This document shows positions 36,420 to 46,252 of a DNA stretch of 64,000 nt, one piece after another. The notes under the pieces were generated by a model. That model made no database searches. It saw only the letters and a program-made list of their open reading frames with translations, and was not told the origin of the DNA. The translations under genes were made by a program, and so were the position numbers. Each line of letters opens with the position of its first letter. Position 1 is the stretch's first letter. Origin of the DNA: Leptolyngbya sp. FACHB-321 (GTDB lineage Bacteria; Cyanobacteriota; Cyanobacteriia; Leptolyngbyales; Leptolyngbyaceae); assembly GCF_014695975.1 (NCBI RefSeq), contig NZ_JACJPI010000042.1:62001-126000 (forward strand), in the 5' to 3' direction.

Positions 36420-37589
36420 TTACGGCTTCAGCACAACTTTGATGCATTTATCTTTCTTGTGCTTAAAGATCTCATACCCGCGTGGGGCATCAGCCAGAGG
36501 CATAGGATGAGTGATCACAAACGAAGGATCAATATCACCGTTTTGAATGTGCTCCAATAGTGGTTGCAGATAACGATGAACGTGGGTTTGCCCCATTTTG
36601 AAGGTCAACCCTTTGTTAAACGCAGCACCCATGGGCACTTTATCTAGCAAACCACCGTAGACACCCGGCATCGAAACATATCCACCTTTGCGGCAGGCAA
36701 CAATCAGTTGACGCAGCGCGGTTGGTCGATCGGTTTCAAGGCGCACCGCTTGCTTTGCCTTATCGTACAGGGCATCAAGACCAGTGCCATGTGCTTCCAT
36801 CCCAACCGCATCAATCACGGAATCAGGACCACGCCCCCCGGTCATCTCCTTGACGGCTTCGCCAGCATCCACCTCCTCGTAGTTGATGACTTCTGCTTTA
36901 CCCTGTTCTTTTGCCATTTGCAGACGTTCGGGAACGCGATCGATCGCGATCACCCGTTCGGCACCCAGCAGGTAAGCACTGCGAATAGCAAACTGCCCAA
37001 CTGGACCGCAACCCCAAACCGCAACTGTGTCACCGGGTTGGATGTTGCAGTTTTCGGCTGCCATGTAGCCAGTAGGGAAAATATCGGTCAGGAACAAAAC
37101 TTGCTCATCGGTCAGCCCATCGGGAATCTTGAACAGACCGACATCTGCAAAGGGTACCCGCGCATATTCTGCCTGCCCGCCAGCGTAACCGCCAAACAAA
37201 TGGGAATACCCAAACAAACCTGCAGCGGAATAACCATAGAGTTTTTCAGCCATCCAGGCATTTGGGTTGCTGTTGTCACAAAGGGACGACAACTCACGGC
37301 TACAAAAATAGCAACTGCCACAAGAAATGGTGAAGGGAACAACGACGCGATCGCCAATTTGCAGGTTCTTTACTGAAGGACCTAATTCAACCACTTCTCC
37401 CATAAACTCATGACCCAAAATATCCCCAGATTTCATTGAGGGAATAAAGCCATCATAAAGATGTAAGTCGGAGCCACAAATGGCGGTAGAAGTAATTTTG
37501 ACGATCGCATCACGGGGATTGAGAATTTTAGGATCGGGCACATTATCTACCCGAACATCATTGGCACCATGCCAGCAAACTGCTTTCAT
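36420..37589 (-). CDS. Zinc-dependent alcohol dehydrogenase (formaldehyde dehydrogenase-like)
   Basis: Medium-chain dehydrogenase/reductase of 389 residues. It shows the catalytic zinc residues in [13 protein letters not shown] and [10 protein letters not shown], four structural-zinc cysteines ([16 protein letters not shown]), and the Rossmann motif [10 protein letters not shown]. The insert and length fit the FdhA-type, glutathione-independent formaldehyde dehydrogenase-like group. ATG 37589 is used; the frame extends 3 codons to a TTG. It is about 75 percent like the paralogue at 38575 by eye; two small exported genes lie between them. Confidence 0.9.
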   Translation of the reverse strand: MKAVCWHGANDVRVDNVPDPKILNPRDAIVKITSTAICGSDLHLYDGFIPSMKSGDILGHEFMGEVVELGPSVKNLQIGDRVVVPFTISCGSCYFCSRELSSLCDNSNPNAWMAEKLYGYSAAGLFGYSHLFGGYAGGQAEYARVPFADVGLFKIPDGLTDEQVLFLTDIFPTGYMAAENCNIQPGDTVAVWGCGPVGQFAIRSAYLLGAERVIAIDRVPERLQMAKEQGKAEVINYEEVDAGEAVKEMTGGRGPDSVIDAVGMEAHGTGLDALYDKAKQAVRLETDRPTALRQLIVACRKGGYVSMPGVYGGLLDKVPMGAAFNKGLTFKMGQTHVHRYLQPLLEHIQNGDIDPSFVITHPMPLADAPRGYEIFKHKKDKCIKVVLKP

Positions 37590-37652
37590 TAAATACAAAC
37601 TCCCAGCGACAGTAAACTAATTGAGGCGAAATAATGCACTCGTAGCCAGGAG

Positions 37653-38021
37653 CTAATCAAAGGTGTCTTTCACAGCATCAGCCGCACGTTCAAAGGCACC
37701 ACGAGTATTCTTGCCTACATTCTTAGCAGCTTGTTTGGTGCGGGTATTACGCCCACTTTGAGGCGATTTTTTACCCGGAGGTGTTCCACCCTCTTCGCCA
37801 GTGCGAAAGGTGCGTCGATAGTCTTGAGTTGCCGCTTGAAGATTGTGGTAAGACCGATTGACGGCGCTACTGTCACCCTTAACGTTAGACACATCATTAG
37901 TCGAGCGAGAGTCAGCTGCCAAAGCACTTTGAGCCACATGGCTAAAGGCTGTGCCTAGAAACAAAGCAACAGTAAGCAGTGAAATGGTGAAAAACTTACG
38001 TAGTTGAGCAATACGATTCAT
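37653..38021 (-). CDS. Small exported protein, helical and charged (paralogue of 38102)
   Basis: A 122-residue product with an N-terminal signal or anchor (MNRIAQLRKFFTISLLTVAL, cleaved near SALAAD) and a Gly/Lys/Arg-rich mature part ending in an amphipathic helix (TKQAAKNVGKNTRGAFERAA). The start has AGAGGA eight bases upstream. The IAQLRK(F/S)F start and the A-E-R-A/T-A-D helix are shared with the neighbour at 38102, so the two are a tandem duplicate. The helical, hydrophilic composition is LEA-like; the function is unknown. Confidence 0.7.
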   Translation of the reverse strand: MNRIAQLRKFFTISLLTVALFLGTAFSHVAQSALAADSRSTNDVSNVKGDSSAVNRSYHNLQAATQDYRRTFRTGEEGGTPPGKKSPQSGRNTRTKQAAKNVGKNTRGAFERAADAVKDTFD

Positions 38022-38101
38022 GAGTTTGTCCTCTGCGAAAAAGTAGGTGTGCGTTAAAATTTGCGATGATTGAACTTTGAGATGGTTAAACAGCACCGTG
38101 T

Positions 38102-38476
38102 TTATGGCTTGATGTCATTCAAGAAATCTTTGGTGCTTTGTGGTAGAGGTTCATCCAAATTGAGCTTCTCGCGTACGTTGTCAGCCGTGCGCTCGATCGC
38201 ATTCTTGGCTTGTCCAGTTGCTTTTTTGGCTGCTTGCTTCGTGTAAGCAGAGTCTTCTTTCAGCTCTTTTTTGTAACTCTTGGCTTTATCCTCAAGTCGG
38301 GAATGAGCTTCATCAGGGCTAGTAGCCTGATCGATTTCATAAGCAGCCGCTTCAGGGGTCAGTGGTGCGGCGATCGCAGCCGTCTGCAAATCACCAACAA
38401 ACAGAGAACCTAAAAGCAACACAACAGCGACCAAAAAGGCGCTGAAAGATTTACGTAATTGAGCTATATAAATCAC
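38102..38476 (-). CDS. Small exported protein, helical and charged (paralogue of 37653)
   Basis: A 124-residue protein from a GTG at 38476 with GAGGAG six bases upstream; the frame runs on to 38554 without a better start. The signal segment is IAQLRKSFSAFLVAVVLLLG. The mature part has a run of Lys/Glu/Ala residues (LEDKAKSYKKELKEDSAYTK, then KKATGQAKNAIERTADNVRE) that would form an amphipathic helix. It resembles stress-induced LEA-like proteins by composition, but no family is recognised. Confidence 0.7.
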   Translation of the reverse strand: MIYIAQLRKSFSAFLVAVVLLLGSLFVGDLQTAAIAAPLTPEAAAYEIDQATSPDEAHSRLEDKAKSYKKELKEDSAYTKQAAKKATGQAKNAIERTADNVREKLNLDEPLPQSTKDFLNDIKP

Positions 38477-38574
38477 AAAAAACTCCTCGATAAAATCTAA
38501 GGTTGAAATGAACTGAGAAAGAGTGCTTATAGAGAGCAATATTCTTATAAGCACTGGGTAAGGAGTGCTGAGTT

Positions 38575-39744
38575 TTAGGGTTTTAGCAGCACTTTGACAC
38601 AGCGATCTTGCTTATGTTTGAAGATCTCGTAGGCGTGCTTTGTGTCATCTAGGGGCAGGGTGTGCGTAAACACAAAGGATGGATCAATGTCGCCGTTCAA
38701 AACATGCTCCAAAAGGCGGGGCATATACTTCTGACCGTGCATTTGTCCCATCTTGAGAGTTAGCCCTTTGTTAAACGCAGCACCCATCGGCATTTTGTCC
38801 ACAAAGCCGCTGTAGACACCCATAACGACAACGGTGCCGCCTTTACGACAGGCAACAATCATCTGACGCAAGACGTGAGGGCGATCAGTTTCTAGACGTA
38901 CTGCCTGCTTAGCTTTGTCGTAAAACCCTTCCAGCCCCATCCCATGCGCTTCTAACCCAACCGCATCCACGCAGGCGTCAGGACCTCGTCCTCCTGTCAT
39001 CTCTTTAAGTGCTTCACCAGCATCCATTTCTTCATAGTTGATGGTTTCGGCACCACCTTTTTCCCTTGCAAGCTGCAACCGCTCTGGTACGCGATCAATG
39101 GCAATGACCCGCTCGGCACCCAGCAAGTAAGCACTCCGTATGGTGAATAGACCCACCGGACCACAACCCCAGACTGCGACTGTATCACCGGGTTGAATGT
39201 CACATAAATCGGCACCCATATAGCCGGTAGGGAACGCATCCGAAATCGGCAGCAGTTGCTCATCAGGTAAATGGTCTGGCACTTTAATTGACCCTAAGTC
39301 AGCAAAGGGAACACGTATATATTCCGCTTGAGACCCTGCCAAACCACCAAATAAATGGGAGTAACCAAAGATAGCGGCTGTCCCAAAACCAAAGAGGGGT
39401 TCTTGCATCCAGCCGTTAGGATTAGAGTTGTCGCACAAAGACCACTTCTGTTGCTGGCAATAGAAGCACTGTCCACAACCAACAATCGATGATGCAACAA
39501 CGCGATCACCCCGCCGTAGCTGCTTTACCTCATGCCCAACATCAACCACTTCCCCCATGAATTCGTGACCAATAATGTCACCGGGCTTCATAGAAGGGAT
39601 GTAACCATCGTAGATATGGAGATCTGATCCACAGATAGTTGTTGACGTGATTTTGAGAATAGCATCACGCGGATTCAGGATTTTGGGGTCTGGTACGGTT
39701 TCAACTCGCACATCATGAGCGCCGTGCCAGCAAACAGCTTTCAT
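38575..39744 (-). CDS. Zinc-dependent alcohol dehydrogenase (paralogue)
   Basis: A 389-residue medium-chain dehydrogenase with the same motifs as the copy at 36420: [23 protein letters not shown], the cysteine cluster [16 protein letters not shown] and [10 protein letters not shown]. The two paralogues lie on the same strand, 1 kb apart, with the two small exported genes between them. Such dehydrogenases often sit in stress gene sets; the physiological substrate (formaldehyde or another aldehyde) is not shown by the sequence. Confidence 0.9.
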   Translation of the reverse strand: MKAVCWHGAHDVRVETVPDPKILNPRDAILKITSTTICGSDLHIYDGYIPSMKPGDIIGHEFMGEVVDVGHEVKQLRRGDRVVASSIVGCGQCFYCQQQKWSLCDNSNPNGWMQEPLFGFGTAAIFGYSHLFGGLAGSQAEYIRVPFADLGSIKVPDHLPDEQLLPISDAFPTGYMGADLCDIQPGDTVAVWGCGPVGLFTIRSAYLLGAERVIAIDRVPERLQLAREKGGAETINYEEMDAGEALKEMTGGRGPDACVDAVGLEAHGMGLEGFYDKAKQAVRLETDRPHVLRQMIVACRKGGTVVVMGVYSGFVDKMPMGAAFNKGLTLKMGQMHGQKYMPRLLEHVLNGDIDPSFVFTHTLPLDDTKHAYEIFKHKQDRCVKVLLKP

Positions 39745-39809
39745 CGTTTATTTGGCTCCTAAAAATTGCATTAGGGGTTAGGAAGGGAATCCCATCCCCT
39801 AACGTTGCA

Positions 39810-40514
39810 TTAGCTTCTACAGGCTGGCTGACCTTCAGTAGTGGCAATTTCACCCGCTTCCATCAATTGCTTAAAGCGGTTAAGTTCGTCACCAATTTGT
39901 TGTTCGGGTTCTTCGCCAAACAGTTTGGCTAGAGCACTGCCCAAAACGCCACCAGGAGGGTTGTATTCGATGACGACTTTCACTTCTGTACCCCGATTGC
40001 CAGGAGCGGGCTTGAAGCGAACAAAACCGGAATTATCCACATCGGCACCTTCGATCGAAGCCCATGCAATTAATTCATTGGGACGATCGTCAATAATATC
40101 GGCATCCCATTCAATACTTTGTCCCATTGGGGCTTTGGCTACCCAGTGCGATCGCCGCATATCCATCACAGTAACGGATTGCACATGCCTCATAAACGTC
40201 GGCAGGTTGGCAAAGTCATGCCAGTAGGCATAGAGTTCTGCGGCTGGCTTATTGATTGTGACTGTTCGCTCTGCCCGAATGACCTTGTTCAAACCAACAG
40301 CATCAGTGACGACAGTGGGTAGGCTCTTTTCACTTTGAGCGCCGTGATAGGCAAGGCTACCACCTGCTATAGCAGTCAAGACGCCACGCAGCGATCGCTG
40401 CTGCAAACCAAAGAGCACCATGGCACCGCCGCCAATGATTGAAGCCCACCGTTCAGTATCACCCGGCGATGAAGCTGACGGTTGATCGTTTTGTATGGTC
40501 GTAATCTCTTCCAT
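39810..40514 (-). CDS. SRPBCC family protein with N-terminal DUF2892-like membrane region
   Basis: A 234-residue protein. About residues 20-60 are two hydrophobic segments (WASIIGGGAMVLFGLQ, RGVLTAIAGGSLAYHG) of DUF2892 type, and about 75-215 form a START-like SRPBCC domain (VTINKPAAELYAYWHDFANL; VKVVIEYNPPGGVLG). SRPBCC folds bind hydrophobic ligands. A Cys occurs at QPACRS at the end. It lies between two dehydrogenase genes on the same strand in the stress island, with a 65-base gap to the downstream dehydrogenase. Confidence 0.82.
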   Translation of the reverse strand: MEEITTIQNDQPSASSPGDTERWASIIGGGAMVLFGLQQRSLRGVLTAIAGGSLAYHGAQSEKSLPTVVTDAVGLNKVIRAERTVTINKPAAELYAYWHDFANLPTFMRHVQSVTVMDMRRSHWVAKAPMGQSIEWDADIIDDRPNELIAWASIEGADVDNSGFVRFKPAPGNRGTEVKVVIEYNPPGGVLGSALAKLFGEEPEQQIGDELNRFKQLMEAGEIATTEGQPACRS

Positions 40515-40619
40515 AATTTCACGTTCTCCTGCGATCGTGTTTGTTAATGCCGTTTGCTAAAACCAAAGCTCCATGAACTTGGCTCTGTTCCATGCCAGTT
40601 CGTGTTTACATCTGGTTGC

Positions 40620-41636
40620 TTAACTCTTGCCACCCGATGCCTGGTTTGCCAGCAGGGCTAAAACGGCGGCTCCCACAGTTCCGGCAACGCCCCATCCGAG
40701 GGCAGGATGCCGATCGAACCAATCGGTAACGCTAGGTATCGTAAGATTGCCAAAGTCACCTTCAATGTGATCGTGTTCTGCTACTGGCTCGTAGAGATTA
40801 TTTGGTGCGTCTGCTGACTTCAATTCATCTGTTTTCTGCCCCTTGAAACCTGTCAGCACTAACAGGGAATCAACTAACGATGGGGAAACCCGTTGCAAAA
40901 CGTCTAGAACCTTGCCAACGTCACCAACGATAAAATCGCGTGTGGGATGTTCGGCGGTATAGAGGATGGCATCCACAACCAGGCTAGGTTCGTAATAGGG
41001 AGGAATACCAGTTGGTTTTACGCCCAGTTTAGTCAAGCCATTGTTATAAAACGGCGTATTAATCACTGCTGGTTTGATGCTGGTAACACTGACTCCACTG
41101 CCCTCGTGCTGCAATTCAACTCGAAGCGATTCGAGAAAACCTTCCACACCATGTTTCGCGCACGAATAAGGGCTTTGCAGAGGAAGCGCCCGTCGCCCTT
41201 CCATTGAGGAAATGTGGATTAGAGCACCTTGCCCTTCACGCTTAAGATGGGGTAAGGCAACCATGGCACCATAAACCTGTCCCATTAAGGTGACATCAAT
41301 GACACGGTTAAACTCTTCTGGTGTCACTTGCTCAAACGGTGCAAAAACGCCAGTTGCAGAGGAGTGCACCCAGGTATCCAAGCGTCCATACGTAGCAACG
41401 GCTTTGTCAGCGATCGCTTGCACCTGTTCAAAGACAGAGACATCCGCTGTAACCGCTGTTGCCTCACCACCAAGCTGGTGGATTTCATTAACTAACGATG
41501 CTAAGCCTGATTCGCTCCGAGCTGACACTACAACCTTGGCACCGCGTTGTGCAAAGCGAAGTGCGGCTTCACGCCCGATGCCGCTTGAGGCTCCAACAAT
41601 GGCGACGATCTGCTGTGCTATTGGCTTAAGTTGCAT
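40620..41636 (-). CDS. SDR oxidoreductase with C-terminal membrane anchor
   Basis: Classical short-chain dehydrogenase of 338 residues. Residues 1-250 hold the Rossmann motif GASSGIG (15-21) and the catalytic Tyr near 158 in YSCAKHG. An acidic linker follows, and the last 30 residues are a membrane segment (LGWGVAGTVGAAVLALLANQ). This arrangement puts the catalytic domain on a membrane surface. It shares the strand and the stress-island context with the SRPBCC gene. Substrate unknown. Confidence 0.85.
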   Translation of the reverse strand: MQLKPIAQQIVAIVGASSGIGREAALRFAQRGAKVVVSARSESGLASLVNEIHQLGGEATAVTADVSVFEQVQAIADKAVATYGRLDTWVHSSATGVFAPFEQVTPEEFNRVIDVTLMGQVYGAMVALPHLKREGQGALIHISSMEGRRALPLQSPYSCAKHGVEGFLESLRVELQHEGSGVSVTSIKPAVINTPFYNNGLTKLGVKPTGIPPYYEPSLVVDAILYTAEHPTRDFIVGDVGKVLDVLQRVSPSLVDSLLVLTGFKGQKTDELKSADAPNNLYEPVAEHDHIEGDFGNLTIPSVTDWFDRHPALGWGVAGTVGAAVLALLANQASGGKS

Positions 41637-41949
41637 TCCTGCTCCTAAAAACGGTTTTATCGATTTGATTGATTTCGTTACTTTTGTTTGTCTAGCGCAC
41701 GTTGTAATGAGTGCGACTTACCAGTTGCCTATCCCAATAGCAAAAGCAAATGGGTCAATCCTTTAAAGCACCTCTCTAAGCTACTGAGAATGACGGTTTC
41801 ATCCGTCCATCACTGGGAAGAGGCGTTGTCTGTCTGAGGGAGGAGCATCTGTTAAGCAATGCCGTAGCAAGGTTACGTTGTAGCAATGCTGCTGATAACA
41901 GTAAATTGGAAAGCAACTGTATCAGTAGTAAAGATTCCGCAGATCGTTA

Positions 41950-42124
41950 GGCAAATTATTGAAGGTGCATTGAGACTTTGCGTTCGGCTAAGCATCCCTC
42001 AGCTTGAGCGCTTAGGTCGAAAGCTTATGCCGAAGTCTCAATGCTTTTAATCCTGTGTGCCAGCGGGTTGAGCGTAGTCGAAACCCAGTCTTTGCGTGGT
42101 GCTTAATTTAGCCCTCCTACTTAG
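41950..42124 (-). repeat. Dispersed repeat family A, copy A3
   Basis: On the minus strand the order is ctaagtag, aggagggctaaattaagcac, core gggtttcgactacgctcaac, gcattgagactt and aagctttcgacc, matching copy A4 at 60692 nearly step for step. It lies between the SDR and the plus-strand glycosyltransferase. The rest of 41637-42182 has no gene that I can support. Confidence 0.75.
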
Positions 42125-42182
42125 TAGAGGCTATCTGTTATAAAGCAATGGTGTTTATAACGACCGAGAGAAGATTGCAACT

Positions 42183-43316
42183 ATGACGCCTCCTGCACAC
42201 TGCGCCTCTTCTGCGCTTCGGATTGTGGTTTATACCGATGCAATGGGTATTGGTGGCGCAGAAATTAGCCTGGGTCATTTAGTTGCCCATGTGTTGAGCG
42301 ACATTGCCATTACTGTCGTAGGAGTCTCACAACGTGTTGTAGACGCGATCGCCGTTCAACGTCCTCAGACTCAAGGGCTTGTGCTGCCTGCAACGGGCAT
42401 TCAATCGCTGCTGGCACATCTAACAACATTCCATCAACTACAGCCGGATGTGGTGCATTTCAATCTCTGTACGCCGTGGGCGTGTGCAAGTGGGTTGGTT
42501 GCAGCACTATCGTTACCGAATGCGCGAGTCGTGCGAGTGGATCAATTACCGTTACGCACGACGGGCGCGATCGAACTATGGCGCACACGCGCTTTATCCC
42601 TACGTGTGGATGCCCATGTTGCGGTTGGTGAGGCATCTGCAAGGCGAATGGAAGATTTTTATGCACTGGGTCGGCATACTGTTCTTTCGGTGCCCAATGG
42701 TGTGCCTGCTGAAGTGAGCCACCCTTATATGCCAGTTAAGCAGCATGATGGCTTATTGATTGGCAGCGTGGGGCGGCTAGACGCAATGAAAGCACATGAT
42801 GTTTTGCTACGAGCGATCGCCCAGGTAGACAACGTACAGGTGGAAATTTTGGGCGAAGGTGAACAACGCACAACCTTAGAAGCACTGGCAGTTGAGTTAG
42901 GCATTCACGATCGCGTCAGCTTACCAGGATGGATTGAGCAACCCCGCGAGCGCTTACATCAGTACGATCTTTTCGTGCTGCCGTCGCGTTCTGAGGGTTT
43001 TCCATTGGCGATCGTGGAGGCGATGTTAGCCGCACGCCCAGTAATCGCAACACGGGTAGGCAGTATTGCCGAAGCCGTTATTCCTGATGAAACAGGCATC
43101 TTAATTGAGAAAGATGATGTAGCAGGTCTGGTGTCTGCGTTATGCCGTTTAAGAGATGATGCCGCGCTGCGTGAACGCTTAGGGCAGCAGGGACAAGCAC
43201 TGGCAAATGCACGTTTTACAGCGCTACAGATGGCTAAGCGCTATGAAGAAATTTGGCAGAAAGTCGTGTCAATGCCGCGATCGCCCCGACTGTATGTACC
43301 GCGCCCCTGCGATTAA
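42183..43316 (+). CDS. Glycosyltransferase family 4 protein
   Basis: Retaining GT-B glycosyltransferase of 377 residues. The N-terminal half has the glycine loop TDAMGIGGAEISLGH (about 19-33); the C-terminal half has GSVGRLDAMKAHDVLL and the donor-binding motif SRSEGFPLAIVEAM. It is alone on the plus strand at the edge of the glycan cluster, convergent with the HliP gene. Donor and acceptor cannot be read from sequence. Confidence 0.88.
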   Translation: MTPPAHCASSALRIVVYTDAMGIGGAEISLGHLVAHVLSDIAITVVGVSQRVVDAIAVQRPQTQGLVLPATGIQSLLAHLTTFHQLQPDVVHFNLCTPWACASGLVAALSLPNARVVRVDQLPLRTTGAIELWRTRALSLRVDAHVAVGEASARRMEDFYALGRHTVLSVPNGVPAEVSHPYMPVKQHDGLLIGSVGRLDAMKAHDVLLRAIAQVDNVQVEILGEGEQRTTLEALAVELGIHDRVSLPGWIEQPRERLHQYDLFVLPSRSEGFPLAIVEAMLAARPVIATRVGSIAEAVIPDETGILIEKDDVAGLVSALCRLRDDAALRERLGQQGQALANARFTALQMAKRYEEIWQKVVSMPRSPRLYVPRPCD

Positions 43317-43331
43317 TGGTTATCACACAAA

Positions 43332-43371
43332 AGCTGCTAGCAACACCCAGGAAGGGTTGAGGCTAGCAGCT
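43332..43371. terminator. Terminator between the GT4 gene and HliP
   Basis: A perfect 10-bp stem (43332-43341 with 43362-43371) with an inner ACCC/GGGT pairing separates the convergent genes. Confidence 0.7.
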
Positions 43372-43431
43372 ACATTATTTGCCTAGAGATTGGAGGTTTA
43401 GTTCAACGTGAATACCCTTAAGAAACTGTTC

Positions 43432-43635
43432 TTAAGAAGCGAGGTGGAGCAAACGGACAACGCTGTAACCAGCAAGATCCCATAGCAAGTAAGCTACAAA
43501 GCCAATCATTGCCAGGCGACCGTTCCAAAGTTCAGCTTGAGGAGTCCAACCAAACAGCCATGCGTTGCGGTCTTTGCCGTTAAAAGCAGGAGCGGCTGTG
43601 GGGGTTAAAACGGATTTATCGGTAGAGGATTGCAT
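43432..43635 (-). CDS. High-light-inducible protein (one-helix chlorophyll-binding)
   Basis: A 67-residue HliP/SCP that binds chlorophyll and carotenoid in the thylakoid membrane and helps dissipate light energy. It has the signature ELWNGRLAMIGFVAYLLWD: Glu, Asn and Arg are the chlorophyll-binding and dimer contacts. The ATG at 43635 is preferred because AAGGA precedes it; the frame extends ten codons further. A high-light regulatory box lies upstream at 43705-43722. Confidence 0.9.
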   Translation of the reverse strand: MQSSTDKSVLTPTAAPAFNGKDRNAWLFGWTPQAELWNGRLAMIGFVAYLLWDLAGYSVVRLLHLAS

Positions 43636-43704
43636 GGTTGATTTCCTTAACTCAGTTGATTCCATTACTGTAACGATTCATAAAGGATGCCTACTCTACC
43701 AAAA

Positions 43705-43722
43705 GTTACAGATCGTTACATG
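43705..43722. promoter_or_regulatory. HLR1-like box upstream of the hliP gene
   Basis: GTTACAGATCGTTACATG contains two direct GTTACA repeats in the spacing of the HLR1 motif, the binding site of the response regulator RpaB at high-light genes in cyanobacteria. It is 70 bases upstream of the HliP start codon. Binding is inferred from the match. Confidence 0.7.
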
Positions 43723-43785
43723 ATCAGTTGCATCGCTTGTATAACCATACGGAATGCTACCTGAAAGCGTTATCCCAGTTACTTT

Positions 43786-45033
43786 TTACTGTTTAAGCGC
43801 ACCAAGATTGAGTACAGGATTTAGCAAGGCTGATTGGTAGAGTTGCAGATGTGCGTCTGCGATCGCATCCCATACCAAAGTTTGAGTAATGGTACGACTT
43901 GCGTGTTTCAGTTGCTTGCCGTTTGTACGATCGTGCAAAAGTTCAGTGAGCGCGATCGCTAGCTCGTTGACATCACGAGGGGGAACGAGGCGAAGGCAAT
44001 TCTCTAGCTCACGATCAGGGGAGTCAGGTTGGGTTGCAATCACAGGCAAATCGTGCGCCAGCAGTGCCAGTAGGGAACCGCTTTTTAACGTGACACCGTG
44101 ATTAAAGGGCAGCACACCTATATCAGCGCCAGACAGATAACAGGAGGCAGTTTCAGCAGACACGTAGCCTGTGAAATGAACGGTTTCGCCTAGCTCTAAA
44201 GCAGCCACCCGCGTGTGTAATTGCTGCCAGTAGGTGGTTGCTTGCTCACCTACCAATGCCAAACTTTCCACACCACCAATGAGGAGCAACCGGGCATGGG
44301 GATGGGTAGCAAGGACTTGTTTGAAGGCAGGCAGCAGCGTTTCTAACCCTTTCACAGGATGCAGAAAGCCGAAGAAGGCAATGATTTCTGTCTCCGCTGC
44401 CCAGCCACGCACTTCGCGCAACGTTTGACGAGCACTGGTTTTGTCAATCGGAACAATATCAATATTGGGCGCGATCGCTAGACGATGAAGGCGATCGCTC
44501 AAGGCTGGCAGTCGCTCTCGTAGGGCTATTTCAGCATCAGCATTTGTGGTGATAATGACATTGCTGCACGTTAGCAGAAACCCATCTTCTCGATCCCACC
44601 AGCCGTGGTGCTGACCCCATTGCTTCAACCATTCCAGCAGAGGCGGCGGTAACCAGCGGGGTTGCCATTCCCACCAACCGTATTCATGCACTGTAACGAC
44701 GATCGGCTGATGCCAACCCGTTGCCCGCAGCAGTAAGGGCAGCAAAAAGATGGCGCGTTCAAAGCCATATGTCCCAGCCGCGTGCTGAATATGCAGAACA
44801 TCTGTAGGCATAGCGTGGAGCGCTCGCACCAGTGGGATCAGTGAAGACAAGCGCCAGTCTCGCACTGCCCCAATAATGTCTGGTGTATTCGCCGTTTGGG
44901 CAGCAGTATGGGTCGTCATGACAACGGATTGAATGCCCCGTTGCTCAAGACTGGTGCGGAGGCGATCGGTGTAGTGAGCCACGCCACAGCGGGTCGGTTC
45001 ATAGGTGCCTGCAATCAGCGTGACGTGAACCAT
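43786..45033 (-). CDS. Glycosyltransferase family 4 protein
   Basis: GT-B glycosyltransferase of 415 residues. The N terminus has the acceptor/donor opening TLIAGTYEPTRCGVAHYTDR, and the C-terminal domain has FFGFLHPVKGLETLLPAF and a donor-site region near GADIGVLPFNHGVTLKSGSL. It is the last gene of the minus-strand glycan cluster and starts 31 bases after the GT9 gene at 45065. Its sugar and product are unknown. Confidence 0.85.
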   Translation of the reverse strand: MVHVTLIAGTYEPTRCGVAHYTDRLRTSLEQRGIQSVVMTTHTAAQTANTPDIIGAVRDWRLSSLIPLVRALHAMPTDVLHIQHAAGTYGFERAIFLLPLLLRATGWHQPIVVTVHEYGWWEWQPRWLPPPLLEWLKQWGQHHGWWDREDGFLLTCSNVIITTNADAEIALRERLPALSDRLHRLAIAPNIDIVPIDKTSARQTLREVRGWAAETEIIAFFGFLHPVKGLETLLPAFKQVLATHPHARLLLIGGVESLALVGEQATTYWQQLHTRVAALELGETVHFTGYVSAETASCYLSGADIGVLPFNHGVTLKSGSLLALLAHDLPVIATQPDSPDRELENCLRLVPPRDVNELAIALTELLHDRTNGKQLKHASRTITQTLVWDAIADAHLQLYQSALLNPVLNLGALKQ

Positions 45034-45064
45034 AGGAAGTGAGCCATAGGGATAGAACGGATTC

Positions 45065-46252
45065 CTAACAAACGGGCAGAGAAGCCTGCAACAGCGCTAA
45101 TCCAGCTTCAACCACCTGTTCGGGTGCAATGTCTAAACACTCCAGCTTGAAGGGGCAGGTGAACGCATAGCAGGGGCTACAGTCGGTTGGCTGGCGCAGC
45201 AGTCGTGCAGCGGTATGGCGCGGTTGCCACTGGCATTCGTATTCGGTGCCTGCAAATAAAATAACGCTGGGGGTACGAGTGGCATCAGCGAGATGCATGG
45301 TAGAAGTGTTGTTGCTCAACATCAGGCTTGCTCTAGCAATCAGCGCTGACAGTTCGGCAAGACTGGTGTGCCCAATGAGGTCGATCGCACACGTACCCAA
45401 CTGTTCCAACAAAGGCGCACTGTGAGCACGATCGTTCGCTACACCTGTCACCACAACGCGATAACCCGTTTTTGCTGCTAACTGCTGGGCTGCAACCGCA
45501 AAGCGATCGGCAGCGTAATTACGTGACTGGCAGCTTGCCCAGGGATTGAGCAAAATGTATGGCTCGTCGGGTTTCAACCCTTGCTCTAATAGTTTTGCGG
45601 CTGCACTGTGCTGAGCGGCGGTCGGTATTTGAATGCGGAGGCTACGATCGCTGACGGGGAAACCGACGGCTTCGATCAAGCGCAAGTTTCGTTCCACTTG
45701 ATGCATCGTATCCAGCCCTGCTTTAACCTCGGTTGTCAGGACAGAACCACCCCATTCTTTAGACTGCCCCAAGCGTAAGGGTATGCCTGCCAAATAGCAC
45801 ATAAAGCCTGCCGGATGAGGCGTTTGGCTAAAGCTTGTGAAGATAATTGCCGCATCAAACTGGCGATCGCGCAGGGTTTGAATGAATGCCTGCTCGCGAT
45901 CGGGATCAAACCCTAGTTTGCCTAAGTCTTGCCACAGTGCCCGACACGGTAAAACCTCATCCACCCACGGCAAGACTGCGGCTGCCTGCGCTCCCCCAGG
46001 GCTTGCCATTAAGGTTAAACGGGCGGCTGGCAAGGCTGCTTTCAGCGCACCCAGGGCAGGGCTGGTCATCAATACATCGCCAATGTTGTCTAGCCGCATC
46101 ACCAGGAGGTTACGGACGGATGACCATTGCTGCTGTAGGGCGCGATCAGCGGGGATCGGGGCGATCGCGTGCAGCTTAGAGTCGGGAGCGTTGAGTTCTG
46201 GGCTTGGCATTCCGAGTTCTGAGGTGGATGGTTCAAGTTCTGCGTTTGGCAA
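45065..46252 (-). CDS. Glycosyltransferase family 9 (heptosyltransferase-like)
   Basis: A 395-residue GT9 enzyme of the type that transfers heptose from ADP-heptose in LPS core synthesis. Motifs are LLVMRLDNIGDVLMTSPAL (about 49-67), LNPWASCQSRNYAADRF and SNNTSTMHLADAT, plus a Cys-rich end (CSPCYAFTCPFKLEC). The first 40 residues (NAELEPSTSELGMPSPELNA) are repetitive and look like translated intergenic repeat, not part of the fold. It abuts the GT9 gene at 46253 without a gap. Confidence 0.84.
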   Translation of the reverse strand: MPNAELEPSTSELGMPSPELNAPDSKLHAIAPIPADRALQQQWSSVRNLLVMRLDNIGDVLMTSPALGALKAALPAARLTLMASPGGAQAAAVLPWVDEVLPCRALWQDLGKLGFDPDREQAFIQTLRDRQFDAAIIFTSFSQTPHPAGFMCYLAGIPLRLGQSKEWGGSVLTTEVKAGLDTMHQVERNLRLIEAVGFPVSDRSLRIQIPTAAQHSAAAKLLEQGLKPDEPYILLNPWASCQSRNYAADRFAVAAQQLAAKTGYRVVVTGVANDRAHSAPLLEQLGTCAIDLIGHTSLAELSALIARASLMLSNNTSTMHLADATRTPSVILFAGTEYECQWQPRHTAARLLRQPTDCSPCYAFTCPFKLECLDIAPEQVVEAGLALLQASLPVC

